In this document: positions 24,219 to 32,495 of the stretch, piece by piece
Numbering within the stretch: the first letter of the stretch is position 1
Layout of the letters: each line of letters opens with the position of its first letter
Assembly: GCA_946410455.1 (NCBI GenBank)
Contig: CAMKAJ010000016.1
Location: forward strand, 1 to 50,861
Length of the DNA stretch: 50,861 nucleotides
Direction of reading: 5' to 3'
Source: an uncultured Bacteroidales bacterium
GTDB lineage: Bacteria > Bacteroidota > Bacteroidia > Bacteroidales > UBA932
Made by a program: the position numbers and the translations under genes
The notes under the pieces: model-generated
Database searches by the model: none
What the model saw: only the letters and a program-made list of their open reading frames with translations
What the model was told of the DNA's origin: nothing

Positions 24219-26042
24219 TTAATCTTCTACTAAAACAGGGCGGATGGCGCATCCGCACCGAGGATCCCCATAAGACAAAGCTCCATTATTGTTAGATATT
24301 TGACTTGTATAACCAAACATGAGCGAATTACCAGTTGGCCACCCTATTGCATACACTGTTTTTTCAAAACCACTTACCTCATTTTTGCCAAAAGTCCCAG
24401 ACCAATAGGCTCCCCATCCATTGAAACCATTAACTTTCATATCACTAAACGTCTCAGGGATAGTCCCTCTAATACCAATAGAAGGCAGAAATAAGCCAGA
24501 TTCAATATCAGCATCTGTAAAAGCCACTCTTGTAGTATTGTAAGTGGGTGTCGTAGCCCAAGAAGGAGTAGTTGTGAATAACAGACCATTAACAGTTTTT
24601 CCATCCACTGTATAACTACCAGCCTGCATATTTGCTCTTCCGTTCACCGTTCCCGCCTTACTGTACAACATTTGCAGTTCGTTCGAAGTAGGCATCCTAT
24701 ATTGACCTTTACTTGCCCAAAAAGCAAGATCTCCAGCATAACTCAGGTTAGTAGAACTGAAAGAATTGTATTCTACCCATCTTGCTTCTCCCTCGAGTGG
24801 TGTAAGTCCACTTATATCCGTCGCAGCTTCCAGTGTTTTCCCTAAATTCGATTCTGAGGAATAAACCTTTTTAGTTATATCGAATAACGCTTGGCTTGAA
24901 TATAGAACCTGATTGTAAACCCTCGACGCTCGGGCTAAAGTCCCCCAGGAAAAATAATCCCAACGAGAGTAAACATTATCCTCTTTATACTTAGAACTAC
25001 TCATATCAAAATTCGCATTGCCTCCTGTTATATTGTCATTCAACAGCATATAATGACTCTCCCACTGATTATCATACACATTCCAGCCAGTCTGCCATCC
25101 AGTACCTGTAGTACCATCCTTCCACGCTCTCAAATTCCCTTTTGCCCATTTGACGCCCTCAACCTTTACATAATTATCTCTGCTAGTTCTGACCATGGTG
25201 CGAACATTCAATGCTGCCATTACCACATAAGCTTTGAGGTTGTTCTTCATTTTGTCGATAACTGTCGTTGGGACCTTCTTTCCTGTTCCTTCAATCACAG
25301 CCTCGTCACCATCAAGTACACGAATGTACAGATCTGTATATTCATAAGCGGGAATAGCTGCACGGATTGTAATGCTTCCTTCTGAGCCATACGCAGTTTT
25401 GTACGGGAAATAAATAACCTGTTGGGTATTACCCGTGGGTGTTTCTCCAGTAAATGCAGTGCAATCTTCGTTCACAGTCCACGTGCCATGCAAACTGGCT
25501 CCAGTCTTTGACCAAAGCTTAAGCGCACAAGCATAAGCAGGAACATTTTGTAGTGTAAACTCCATTATTGGCATGAGGCTATGGAAATATAGACGGGCAC
25601 CCTCATAGTTATCAATCACCTCAACCTTAGAGGCCATCACTGCAGGGAAAATATTATCCTCCCAGTTAATATACTCGGGGATAGTTATTGTTCCGGGCGT
25701 TTCACCAGCCCAGGCAGCAGGGTAAACGGCTTTGCCGCCAAGCTCTCCTGTGAACGTAGTACACTTGAAAGTTGCATATTCAGAATCCTCTCCAGTTTCT
25801 ATTTCAAAATCAAACTTAGCTCCAGAAGTATTCCAAATCGCTATCTTATCCCCTTCTGTCCATGTGGTTTTATCTTTGTCATCGCCTGACGTCACCACAG
25901 AAACCCTGGTGGCGGGAAGGGAGGCGGAGATGGTTACGGTGCGGGGGCTGTCTTGAGGAGCAACGCGCTCTATCTCAAACTGAGCATCACAGGCAATAGC
26001 CATTGCTGCAATGCCTATTATTGCATAAAAGCTCTTTTTCAT
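24219..26042 (-). CDS. Fimbrillin-like/FISUMP-like lipoprotein (AT-rich paralogue)
   Basis: The 607-residue protein has a lipoprotein signal (AIAC, Cys at 18), a fimbrillin-like region (about 30-290) with TWTEGDKIAIWNTSG and YPAAW, and a FISUMP-like C-terminal region (about 295-607) with WASKGQYRMPTSNE, LFLPSIG, a YWSGTF motif and a CAIRPVLV end. FISUMP domains are surface-exposed modules of unknown function first named in Fibrobacter. Its base composition is clearly richer in A and T than the genes on either side, which hints at separate acquisition or replacement. It is preceded by a small ORF (26057-26179). Confidence 0.82.
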   Translation of the reverse strand: MKKSFYAIIGIAAMAIACDAQFEIERVAPQDSPRTVTISASLPATRVSVVTSGDDKDKTTWTEGDKIAIWNTSGAKFDFEIETGEDSEYATFKCTTFTGELGGKAVYPAAWAGETPGTITIPEYINWEDNIFPAVMASKVEVIDNYEGARLYFHSLMPIMEFTLQNVPAYACALKLWSKTGASLHGTWTVNEDCTAFTGETPTGNTQQVIYFPYKTAYGSEGSITIRAAIPAYEYTDLYIRVLDGDEAVIEGTGKKVPTTVIDKMKNNLKAYVVMAALNVRTMVRTSRDNYVKVEGVKWAKGNLRAWKDGTTGTGWQTGWNVYDNQWESHYMLLNDNITGGNANFDMSSSKYKEDNVYSRWDYFSWGTLARASRVYNQVLYSSQALFDITKKVYSSESNLGKTLEAATDISGLTPLEGEARWVEYNSFSSTNLSYAGDLAFWASKGQYRMPTSNELQMLYSKAGTVNGRANMQAGSYTVDGKTVNGLLFTTTPSWATTPTYNTTRVAFTDADIESGLFLPSIGIRGTIPETFSDMKVNGFNGWGAYWSGTFGKNEVSGFEKTVYAIGWPTGNSLMFGYTSQISNNNGALSYGDPRCGCAIRPVLVED

Positions 26043-26056
26043 AAGGCAGCCTTTTT

Positions 26057-26179
26057 TTAATCAGTCCACTCGCCTTCTATGACGTCACGGTCTTCAATAT
26101 TAGACTGGCATGTGACCTTCTTGGGTGCAAGAATCACGACCCCCGCGTGGGGGGGGGTATACAAGTGCTTGATTTTCAT
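26057..26179 (-). CDS. Small ORF of 40 codons with a poly-C tract, before the AT-rich lipoprotein
   Basis: Starts MKIKHLYTPP, has the middle motif CQSNIED and the end IEGEWTD. It shares CxSN[IV][ED]D and, four residues later, I[ED]G[ED]W with the small ORF at 27954-28085. It lies 9 bases after the preceding lipoprotein gene and 14 bases before the next, so it is in the same transcript. A run of nine C on the coding strand (26149-26157 as G on the plus strand) encodes part of the Pro-Pro stretch; slippage would break the frame. No known domain. Confidence 0.6.
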   Translation of the reverse strand: MKIKHLYTPPHAGVVILAPKKVTCQSNIEDRDVIEGEWTD

Positions 26180-26188
26180 AGAGTTATG

Positions 26189-27949
26189 TTATTTACGTTC
26201 GGATTCGGGTATAAATACGGGGCGGATAGGATTGCCGGCCTTTACATCACTGATGTTTTCTTTGTTCCAGGTAGTCGTGTATCCGTAGATACCACCGTCA
26301 AAGTTCAGCTTCCATCCAACAATAGAAGCGCAGGTCTCGAAGCCCTCAGCTAAAGAGCCAAAAGTACTTGACCAATACGCACACTGGTTGTTGAAATAAC
26401 GGATCTTAGCATGAGTATTGGCAGACGCCCTGCGGCCGGTCTTAGGTAAGAACAGACCACTCTCCAGATCTTCATCTTTAAACTCAATGGGAGTAATATT
26501 CATAGAAGGCTCAGCCCAGCTCGGTGTTGAAGTAAGCAATACTCCATAAATATTGTCTGCACCAGTAGTGGTATACCAGCCTGCCTGCCCGGTAGCAGCA
26601 GATTTGTTTGTACGCAACTTAACAACCTCAGAAGAAGTAGGCATACGATACTGCCCCTTGCTGGCCCAGAAGGCTATATCGCCATAAATAGTGGGATTAC
26701 CGGTACCGGTCTCTGCATCAGACACACCTCCATTATAGCCACTAAACACATCCCAGAAGCCAAAACGGGCATCTCCGGTTAGTTCTGCAGCATTCAAAGT
26801 CGCTTCATCACCTGAGCGTTCGCTGAATACTCGGCCTGAGATATCGAATTTTGCAGTCGTGGAACTCATGAAACCTGAGTTATTAAACTGGCAGCTACGT
26901 CCAAGTCCTCCCCAGTTGAAGAGATCGAAAAACTTAGAATCACGGTCGACATCCTCTGACAGAATTTCAGTAACCGTAATGTCATCACGCTCAGCATAAG
27001 CGGTCTGCCACTGATGCTCAAAAATATTGAATCCTGCCTGCCAGCTGTCTGAATAGCTGGTTTCTTCCTTTACCCTAAGGTTGCCTTTTGCCCACAATAC
27101 ACCTTCTACCTTGACAAACTTGTCACGGGCAGTGCCGACCTGGGCGCGGACGTTGACTGTGGGCATGGCGATGTAGTCGCCGGCCATGACGTCAGAAGCC
27201 TTGATTTTGAGAGCAGTACCTTCTATGATATCCTCATCGCCATCGAGAACGCGAAGGGCTAGATCGGTATATGCATAAGGAGCAACGGGAACGTAGAACT
27301 TCACGGTAGCATCGGCTCCGTAGGCGGTCTTGTAAGGGAACCACACAATACGGTCGTTGGTGCCAGCCTCAGAACTGCCAAGATCGCAGCTTACTCCGTT
27401 CAGGCCATCATTAATGGTATAGTCGCCGTTGAGCTGGGCGCCGGTCTTGGAGAACACCTTGATTGCGCATGCATAGGCAGGCACATCCTTAAGGGTGAAC
27501 TCAACGATTGCCATAACGTGGTGGAAGGCATTTGCCTCAACGGACGATCCATCTACGCTGAGGGTAGAAGCCATTACGGCATTCACGTTGTCTGTACGCT
27601 CCACATACTTGGGAATGCTCACAACTCCCTTTGTATCAGAGGCATACTCTGCAGGATAAACGGCAACATCTGTAGCCAGGGTACCATCGAAACTACCGCT
27701 GAACTTTGCCAGATTGGTACCGGCACCCTCGCTCAGAGTAAGGGTAAACTTGGTGCCGTCTGTGTTATACACTGCTATAGCATCGCCTTCTGTCCAGGTA
27801 ACCTTGCCGGCGTTTACAGCAAGTTTGGTGGCGGGAATGCTAGCATTTACAGTAAGCTTGGAAGATACTGGACTGATTTCCAGTTCCACTTTGTTGCAAG
27901 CAACGGCTGCCGCTGCAGCAACTACAATTGTCATCAGGATCCTTTTCAT
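26189..27949 (-). CDS. Fimbrillin-like/FISUMP-like lipoprotein
   Basis: The 586-residue protein has a lipoprotein signal (VAC, Cys at 18), a fimbrillin-like N-terminal half (about 25-285; TWTEGDAIAVYNTDG and VAVYPAEY), and a FISUMP-like C-terminal half (about 290-586) with WASKGQYRMPTSSE, GVLLTSTPSW, LFLPKTGRR and a final IRPVFIPES. It is paralogous to the next gene and to the front part of the 970-residue fusion. It is preceded, 4 bases upstream, by a small ORF. Surface location is expected from the signal; no enzymatic motif is seen. Confidence 0.85.
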   Translation of the reverse strand: MKRILMTIVVAAAAAVACNKVELEISPVSSKLTVNASIPATKLAVNAGKVTWTEGDAIAVYNTDGTKFTLTLSEGAGTNLAKFSGSFDGTLATDVAVYPAEYASDTKGVVSIPKYVERTDNVNAVMASTLSVDGSSVEANAFHHVMAIVEFTLKDVPAYACAIKVFSKTGAQLNGDYTINDGLNGVSCDLGSSEAGTNDRIVWFPYKTAYGADATVKFYVPVAPYAYTDLALRVLDGDEDIIEGTALKIKASDVMAGDYIAMPTVNVRAQVGTARDKFVKVEGVLWAKGNLRVKEETSYSDSWQAGFNIFEHQWQTAYAERDDITVTEILSEDVDRDSKFFDLFNWGGLGRSCQFNNSGFMSSTTAKFDISGRVFSERSGDEATLNAAELTGDARFGFWDVFSGYNGGVSDAETGTGNPTIYGDIAFWASKGQYRMPTSSEVVKLRTNKSAATGQAGWYTTTGADNIYGVLLTSTPSWAEPSMNITPIEFKDEDLESGLFLPKTGRRASANTHAKIRYFNNQCAYWSSTFGSLAEGFETCASIVGWKLNFDGGIYGYTTTWNKENISDVKAGNPIRPVFIPESERK

Positions 27950-27953
27950 AACT

Positions 27954-28085
27954 CTAGCCTACTAGGTCGGATTCCCAATCGCCGTCGATGTAATTCATAT
28001 CATCGACGTTAGAAGTGCAGAGAACTTCTGCTACAGTTCCCTGCTCTACGCACATCTGAGGTGCACGATAATTTTTTCCGTTCAT
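27954..28085 (-). CDS. Small ORF of 43 codons before a fimbrillin/FISUMP-like lipoprotein
   Basis: Starts MNGKNYRAPQ, has a Cys at 12, the middle motif CTSNVDD and the end IDGDWESDLVG. The shared pattern with the small ORF at 26057-26179 (CxSN, acidic pair, then Ile, Gly, acidic, Trp) at the same distance from the C-terminus supports both being real genes. It sits 17 bases after the MBL lipoprotein gene and 4 bases before the next lipoprotein gene, in one transcription unit. No signal peptide or known family. Confidence 0.6.
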   Translation of the reverse strand: MNGKNYRAPQMCVEQGTVAEVLCTSNVDDMNYIDGDWESDLVG

Positions 28086-28102
28086 ATTATACTTAAAAAG
28101 AA

Positions 28103-29383
28103 TTATTCGCATTTGATAGGTCCTTCTATGGACTTGACTTTATAGAGGTTGTTGGTGTCGTCCAACTGGTACACCCAGAACTCGTCTCCGCCCGGCTTAA
28201 CACGGATTACAACGTGGCCGTTGTAATGAGTTTTGTCGTAAAGATTAGCGTTAGGGGTAGAAACCACAGGGTCTATGTTGGTAAAGTACAGCGAAACACC
28301 GGTATTGTAATAAGAGCCGTCCAGCAGCGCCTCCAAAGTGCTGAGCATGGGCTGGTCTGTGCGGCGAGCAAAGCTCTGGGTAACAATCACTTTAGGCTGG
28401 AGAATGCTCATCTGGGCCTTGGGCAGGCAGTTCACAGACATGTGATGGTCTGCCTTCATGGCCTCTATGGGACGGCCGATGACCTTAGCTACGGGGACTG
28501 CCATCTTGGTATTGCCTCCGGCATCCCCGGCTGTATAATAATCGAACTTGCCATAGCTGAACAGCGAGATGCAGGAGGTGCCGTTCTCGTAGGGAAGCTC
28601 GTTCCCGTAAGCGTCGACGATAGTGCTGCCATTCCAGTATTCGCCGTTCACGGCATAATTGAAAACCTTGAACGAAGGATACTTGGCCTTGTTGTACTGA
28701 AGGGTGAACTGCTCGTCGGTTCCGGCGCGGAAGCGCTCCATCACCAGGCCCTTTTTAGACGTAGCATACTTCACAAACTCAGTATAATCACCAACTGTAC
28801 CCTGGCTGTAAGCAGTAGAACTCTTATCTATGAAGTCATACTCCGGATCGTCAGCGCTCCATGCCCGGTCCAGCAGCTTCTTGTACGGGAGGGTGGTGTA
28901 GATTGCCATCAGACCGGTCTGCGTATAGCCCTCCGAACTCTTTATGAATCCTTTGCCCCCGGGAGTGCCGTAATGATCGATGTGGAAATGACTCATCAGA
29001 GCATAGTCCAGATAATTGTGTCCGGTAGCCTCCAGGAAGTGCTTCATGTACTTTGCTTGCGTGAAATAAGCACGCGTATCAGCATTGGGCCTCTGGGTAA
29101 CAGAAACGGGTGAAGAAGTAGAAGTAACTACCTCTCCGGCATCTATCAGCATAGAAGTGCCGTCGGGAAGGATGAAGAATGTGCACTCTCCCCTGCCGGT
29201 GCTGATAGCATGTATATCCAGCCAGCCCTCCGCCCATGCGGGCAGGGCTTCTCCTACCACGGCCTCGTCCGGGGCCTTGGTAGTGTCTTTGCCTTCCTTG
29301 CCCCCGTCATCCGGCTTCTCGCCACAGGAAACAGCCAGGCAGAGCAAGGCAGACATTATTGTCAGATAGTGTTTTACTTGCAT
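28103..29383 (-). CDS. Metallo-beta-lactamase-fold lipoprotein
   Basis: The 426-residue protein has a lipoprotein signal (VSC, Cys at 20) followed by a low-complexity Gly/Asp/Lys spacer, then an MBL domain (about 48-426): PAWAEGWLDIHAI, GRGECTF, PDGTSMLIDAGE, the metal motif HFHIDH (His132, His134, Asp136, His137), GDAGGN and KADHH. It resembles the MBL domains of ComEC/Rec2-like proteins in layout but has no membrane domains. The C-terminus is VKSIEGPIKCE, matching its paralogue upstream. The start overlaps the end of the preceding MBL gene by 10 bases. Substrate unknown; hydrolysis of a phosphoester or ester bond is the family expectation. Confidence 0.85.
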   Translation of the reverse strand: MQVKHYLTIMSALLCLAVSCGEKPDDGGKEGKDTTKAPDEAVVGEALPAWAEGWLDIHAISTGRGECTFFILPDGTSMLIDAGEVVTSTSSPVSVTQRPNADTRAYFTQAKYMKHFLEATGHNYLDYALMSHFHIDHYGTPGGKGFIKSSEGYTQTGLMAIYTTLPYKKLLDRAWSADDPEYDFIDKSSTAYSQGTVGDYTEFVKYATSKKGLVMERFRAGTDEQFTLQYNKAKYPSFKVFNYAVNGEYWNGSTIVDAYGNELPYENGTSCISLFSYGKFDYYTAGDAGGNTKMAVPVAKVIGRPIEAMKADHHMSVNCLPKAQMSILQPKVIVTQSFARRTDQPMLSTLEALLDGSYYNTGVSLYFTNIDPVVSTPNANLYDKTHYNGHVVIRVKPGGDEFWVYQLDDTNNLYKVKSIEGPIKCE

Positions 29384-30561
29384 TTGAAAGGTCCGTCTAT
29401 AGATTTAACTCGATATTCAAAGTCTGTATCGTCAAGCATGATTACGTAATACTCATGGCCGCCCGGCATTACCCGTATCACCACATGGCCGTTCACTCCC
29501 GCCGCAAGGGAATACACATCTTTATGCTCTTGCAGCTGGCTTTCTCCCATATTGGTAAAGTAGTAATACTTAGGCCCGGGATATACCTCATCGCCCCCCA
29601 GGAGCCTGCCCACAACGGTATAATCTGGCTGAATATCACGTACAGTGAAACCCTGAGTCACAACCACCTGCGGCCTGTACACCCTCATCGTTTCATCTTG
29701 CATACAGTAGTACGAGAAGTGATGGTCTGCCTTCATGGCTTCTATGGGGCGGCCGATAGACTGAGCCACAGGAAGGGCTACCGGCGTATTGCCGCCTGCA
29801 TCGCCCCCGGTATAGTAGTCGAAATCTCCGTAACTCAGAAGGAAGCAACACGACATACCATTCTCGCGCCTGTCTTGCGGCTTATCGTATGCATCTACCA
29901 CCTTTTGTCCGTCCCACACAAAACCGCCGGCCGCATAGTTGAATATGCTGAAATTGCGGTACTTGCGTGGTTTGTGCACGAGGTTGAACTGAGCAGCGTC
30001 ACCAACCCGGAAGCACTCGGCCTTCATGCCGTCGTGAGCCGTGGCATAGCGCACGAAGGCCTCATAGAAGGTGCACTTGGAGCTGCTGGGCAGCCAAACG
30101 GCCTGGTATTCCGGATAAGAACGGTCTATCAGTTTGCGTATGGGGAGTTCCGCCTCCAAGGCAGAGATTCCGGTGAGTTGATAGCCGCGAAGCGCATTTG
30201 GCATCGGCCACTCCGACTCCGTGCCGAAATGGTCCGAGTGATAGTGGGTTATAAGAGCATAGTCTAGAGCTCCCCTGGAGCACTTGGGCATGAAGTGGCT
30301 GATGTATTTAAGGTACACCTCGTATGCTCGCACATCTGCCGAAGGACGTGGAGGTACAGCCGGGTGCTTCTTGCTTGGTCTCTTGTAAGCCTCTCCGGCA
30401 TCGACCAGCAGCGTGGTGCCATCCGGAAGGATGAAGAAAGTACATTCTCCCCTGCCGGAGTTGATGGCATGTATATCCAGGCACCCCTCCTGCCAGGCAG
30501 GCAGGGGGGAACCTATAACGAATGCCGAAGCAACAAGACTGGCCAGCAGACTCAGTATCAT
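29374..30561 (-). CDS. Exported metallo-beta-lactamase-fold hydrolase
   Basis: The 395-residue protein has a short signal peptide (about 1-18) without a lipobox and one MBL domain: PAWQEGCLDIHAI, GRGECTF, PDGTTLLVDAGE, metal motif HYHSDH (His106, His108, Asp110, His111), GDAGGN, KADHH and the C-terminal VKSIDGPFKCK. It is therefore probably periplasmic or secreted, whereas its two paralogues are lipoproteins. Its ATG overlaps the TGA of the preceding lipoprotein gene by four bases (ATGA), so the two are translationally coupled. All candidate metal ligands are present. Confidence 0.85.
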   Translation of the reverse strand: MILSLLASLVASAFVIGSPLPAWQEGCLDIHAINSGRGECTFFILPDGTTLLVDAGEAYKRPSKKHPAVPPRPSADVRAYEVYLKYISHFMPKCSRGALDYALITHYHSDHFGTESEWPMPNALRGYQLTGISALEAELPIRKLIDRSYPEYQAVWLPSSSKCTFYEAFVRYATAHDGMKAECFRVGDAAQFNLVHKPRKYRNFSIFNYAAGGFVWDGQKVVDAYDKPQDRRENGMSCCFLLSYGDFDYYTGGDAGGNTPVALPVAQSIGRPIEAMKADHHFSYYCMQDETMRVYRPQVVVTQGFTVRDIQPDYTVVGRLLGGDEVYPGPKYYYFTNMGESQLQEHKDVYSLAAGVNGHVVIRVMPGGHEYYVIMLDDTDFEYRVKSIDGPFKCK

Positions 30562-32483
30562 TTCTTGGTGACTTTAATGTCGTATATAAAGCAGCGGGCG
30601 TTGGCCGTAATCTTGGGCGCTTCTATCCGGAGCCTGGTTACGGAGCTCAGGCCGCTGGCCTCCAGACGATAGTGCGATACCGGTTTGTCAACATCGGCGT
30701 TATCCCATGAATGGGGGAAGTATTCGTCGTCACGTAGCTGGAAGAGGCTGCCTCCTTTCTGGAATTCCGTATAACTCGTTCTTGCCTCGGGATAACTGCT
30801 TCCCGTCTTTGCGGAAGCATAGGCGTCGCGTGTAACCTGAGCAGAGGTAAACTTGCCGGCGCCAAGGAGCTCAAAGCTTACAGTCTCCGTTGAGCTGCTC
30901 GAGAATCGAGCGATCTCTATTTCTATCACCACATCCACGCTTCCATCGATATTAGAGAAGGCCGGAGTGGTCATGGTACCGGTAAGGGAACCTGTTCCGA
31001 GCTGCATTGCACTCGGTCTTTCGCCTGCGCACTCAAACTCCCAATCCTTTAAACCATAGGCCTCAAGGTAGGCCGGAAGGGCGTCGGGAGACGAAACATG
31101 GTTGGGATAATCAAAGGTAAACCCGGGATTGTTCTGGTTGGGTGAAGTAGTGGCAGGAAGATAGCCGTCGTAGGTTGCTGCCGTACTGCCGTGGCCATCG
31201 CCGGGAGCCAAATAGTCTCCGCCAAGAGTGCAGAAGTCGAAGTCTTCATGGAAGATGACGGAAGGGTCGAGAGTCTCAATCAGGTTCATCTTGTAGTGCG
31301 GGGCACCCGGGTCGCTGAGGTCCACCGTCAGATGCATCTTCCCGGGGCTCTCCAGATCTATGCCGAAGGGGTTGTTGGCCTTTTCTATCTCTGTCATCGT
31401 ACCCAGGGAGCGCTTGACGTAGAACGTCTTGTTGCTCTTACCCTTGGAGCGTATTCCGGCTACAGGGAGAGCGGAGTTTACCGATTTGATTGTTCCGAGA
31501 CCTCCTGCGCCGGAGTAGGTAGCAAAACCGTAAGGCTCGCCGTCCAGTTCTACGGTAAAGGAAGCGGTCGCAGGCACCTCGAACTCGCCCTCGTACACAG
31601 ACGGGGAGGTTTCGTCCATAACAATACGCTCTCCGTCAAAGTTGACGCGGCAAGGAGGAGCGGGTACGTCGGCGCAGTAGGTATTCATATCGAATAATTC
31701 ACCACGGGTGACCTCTATTGCATAATCGCTGAGGTCCTGCTCAACCAAAACCTCTCCCTTACGGTCTTTGAGTTGCATGTGTATACTCGGATAGTCTGCT
31801 ACAGGCACAGGTACCATGGCATATAGCTTCTTGCCGCTACTCTTAGATGTAAGCGTCAAGCCAGCCTGGGAAGAAGTGTCGGAAGCCTTGAGGCCGGAGT
31901 CGAGCATTTCTGCCACGGCGGCGGAGAAAGTGCCGGAAAGCGCCCGGTCACTGCTGAAAGAAATGCTCGCAGCGTCTCCGGGGAAATTATCCAGAGTCAG
32001 CTTGATGAAGCCCAGCACCTGTTTCATATTCACCTCCCAGTCTTCGCTTATCTGCCCCACCATAACTCCGGGGAAAGCAGAAGAAACTGCCGCTACCTGG
32101 CTGGAAGGGACATTCAGCGTCAGCACGTCTGCATTAAGCGAGACTGCGGCGGACGGAGGATATACTGCAACGGAACCAAGGCTCTTGCCATCAGGCACGT
32201 TGCCCTTGAAAACGGCACGCTTGGTATTGCCGGTACCGTCCAGGGTAAAGGAAATAAAGCTACCGTCGGAACAGGCAACCGCAATCTGGTCGCCTCCGTC
32301 CCAGGTACCATGACCTTGCTCGTCCATGAAGACCTTTGTCTTAAGGTTCTCGAAACTCACCAGCAAACTAACCTCACCGCTGCGGTGAAGGGTAGGATCC
32401 GGCGTCCATGTCTCGTAGCTGTAATCCTTGCATCCTGCAAGCATCAGGGCGCATACAGCAAATGGTATGATGTTTTTTCTCAT
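30558..32483 (-). CDS. Surface lipoprotein with fimbrillin-like N-terminal and beta-sandwich C-terminal regions
   Basis: The 641-residue protein has a lipoprotein signal (LAGC, Cys at 18). Residues about 35-270 resemble a fimbrillin-like domain (GTWDGGDQIAVACSDG, SVAVYPPSA). Residues about 275-390 form a further beta domain that recalls starch-binding SusE/F modules, and about 410-641 look like a jelly-roll (FHEDFDFCTLGGDYL; final ARCFIYDIKVTKK). Following susC and susD directly, it occupies the place of a surface glycan-binding protein in polysaccharide utilisation loci; that role is inferred from position and folds. It ends in an ATGA overlap with the first MBL gene. Confidence 0.75.
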   Translation of the reverse strand: MRKNIIPFAVCALMLAGCKDYSYETWTPDPTLHRSGEVSLLVSFENLKTKVFMDEQGHGTWDGGDQIAVACSDGSFISFTLDGTGNTKRAVFKGNVPDGKSLGSVAVYPPSAAVSLNADVLTLNVPSSQVAAVSSAFPGVMVGQISEDWEVNMKQVLGFIKLTLDNFPGDAASISFSSDRALSGTFSAAVAEMLDSGLKASDTSSQAGLTLTSKSSGKKLYAMVPVPVADYPSIHMQLKDRKGEVLVEQDLSDYAIEVTRGELFDMNTYCADVPAPPCRVNFDGERIVMDETSPSVYEGEFEVPATASFTVELDGEPYGFATYSGAGGLGTIKSVNSALPVAGIRSKGKSNKTFYVKRSLGTMTEIEKANNPFGIDLESPGKMHLTVDLSDPGAPHYKMNLIETLDPSVIFHEDFDFCTLGGDYLAPGDGHGSTAATYDGYLPATTSPNQNNPGFTFDYPNHVSSPDALPAYLEAYGLKDWEFECAGERPSAMQLGTGSLTGTMTTPAFSNIDGSVDVVIEIEIARFSSSSTETVSFELLGAGKFTSAQVTRDAYASAKTGSSYPEARTSYTEFQKGGSLFQLRDDEYFPHSWDNADVDKPVSHYRLEASGLSSVTRLRIEAPKITANARCFIYDIKVTKK

Positions 32484-32495
32484 ATCGCTTCAGTA

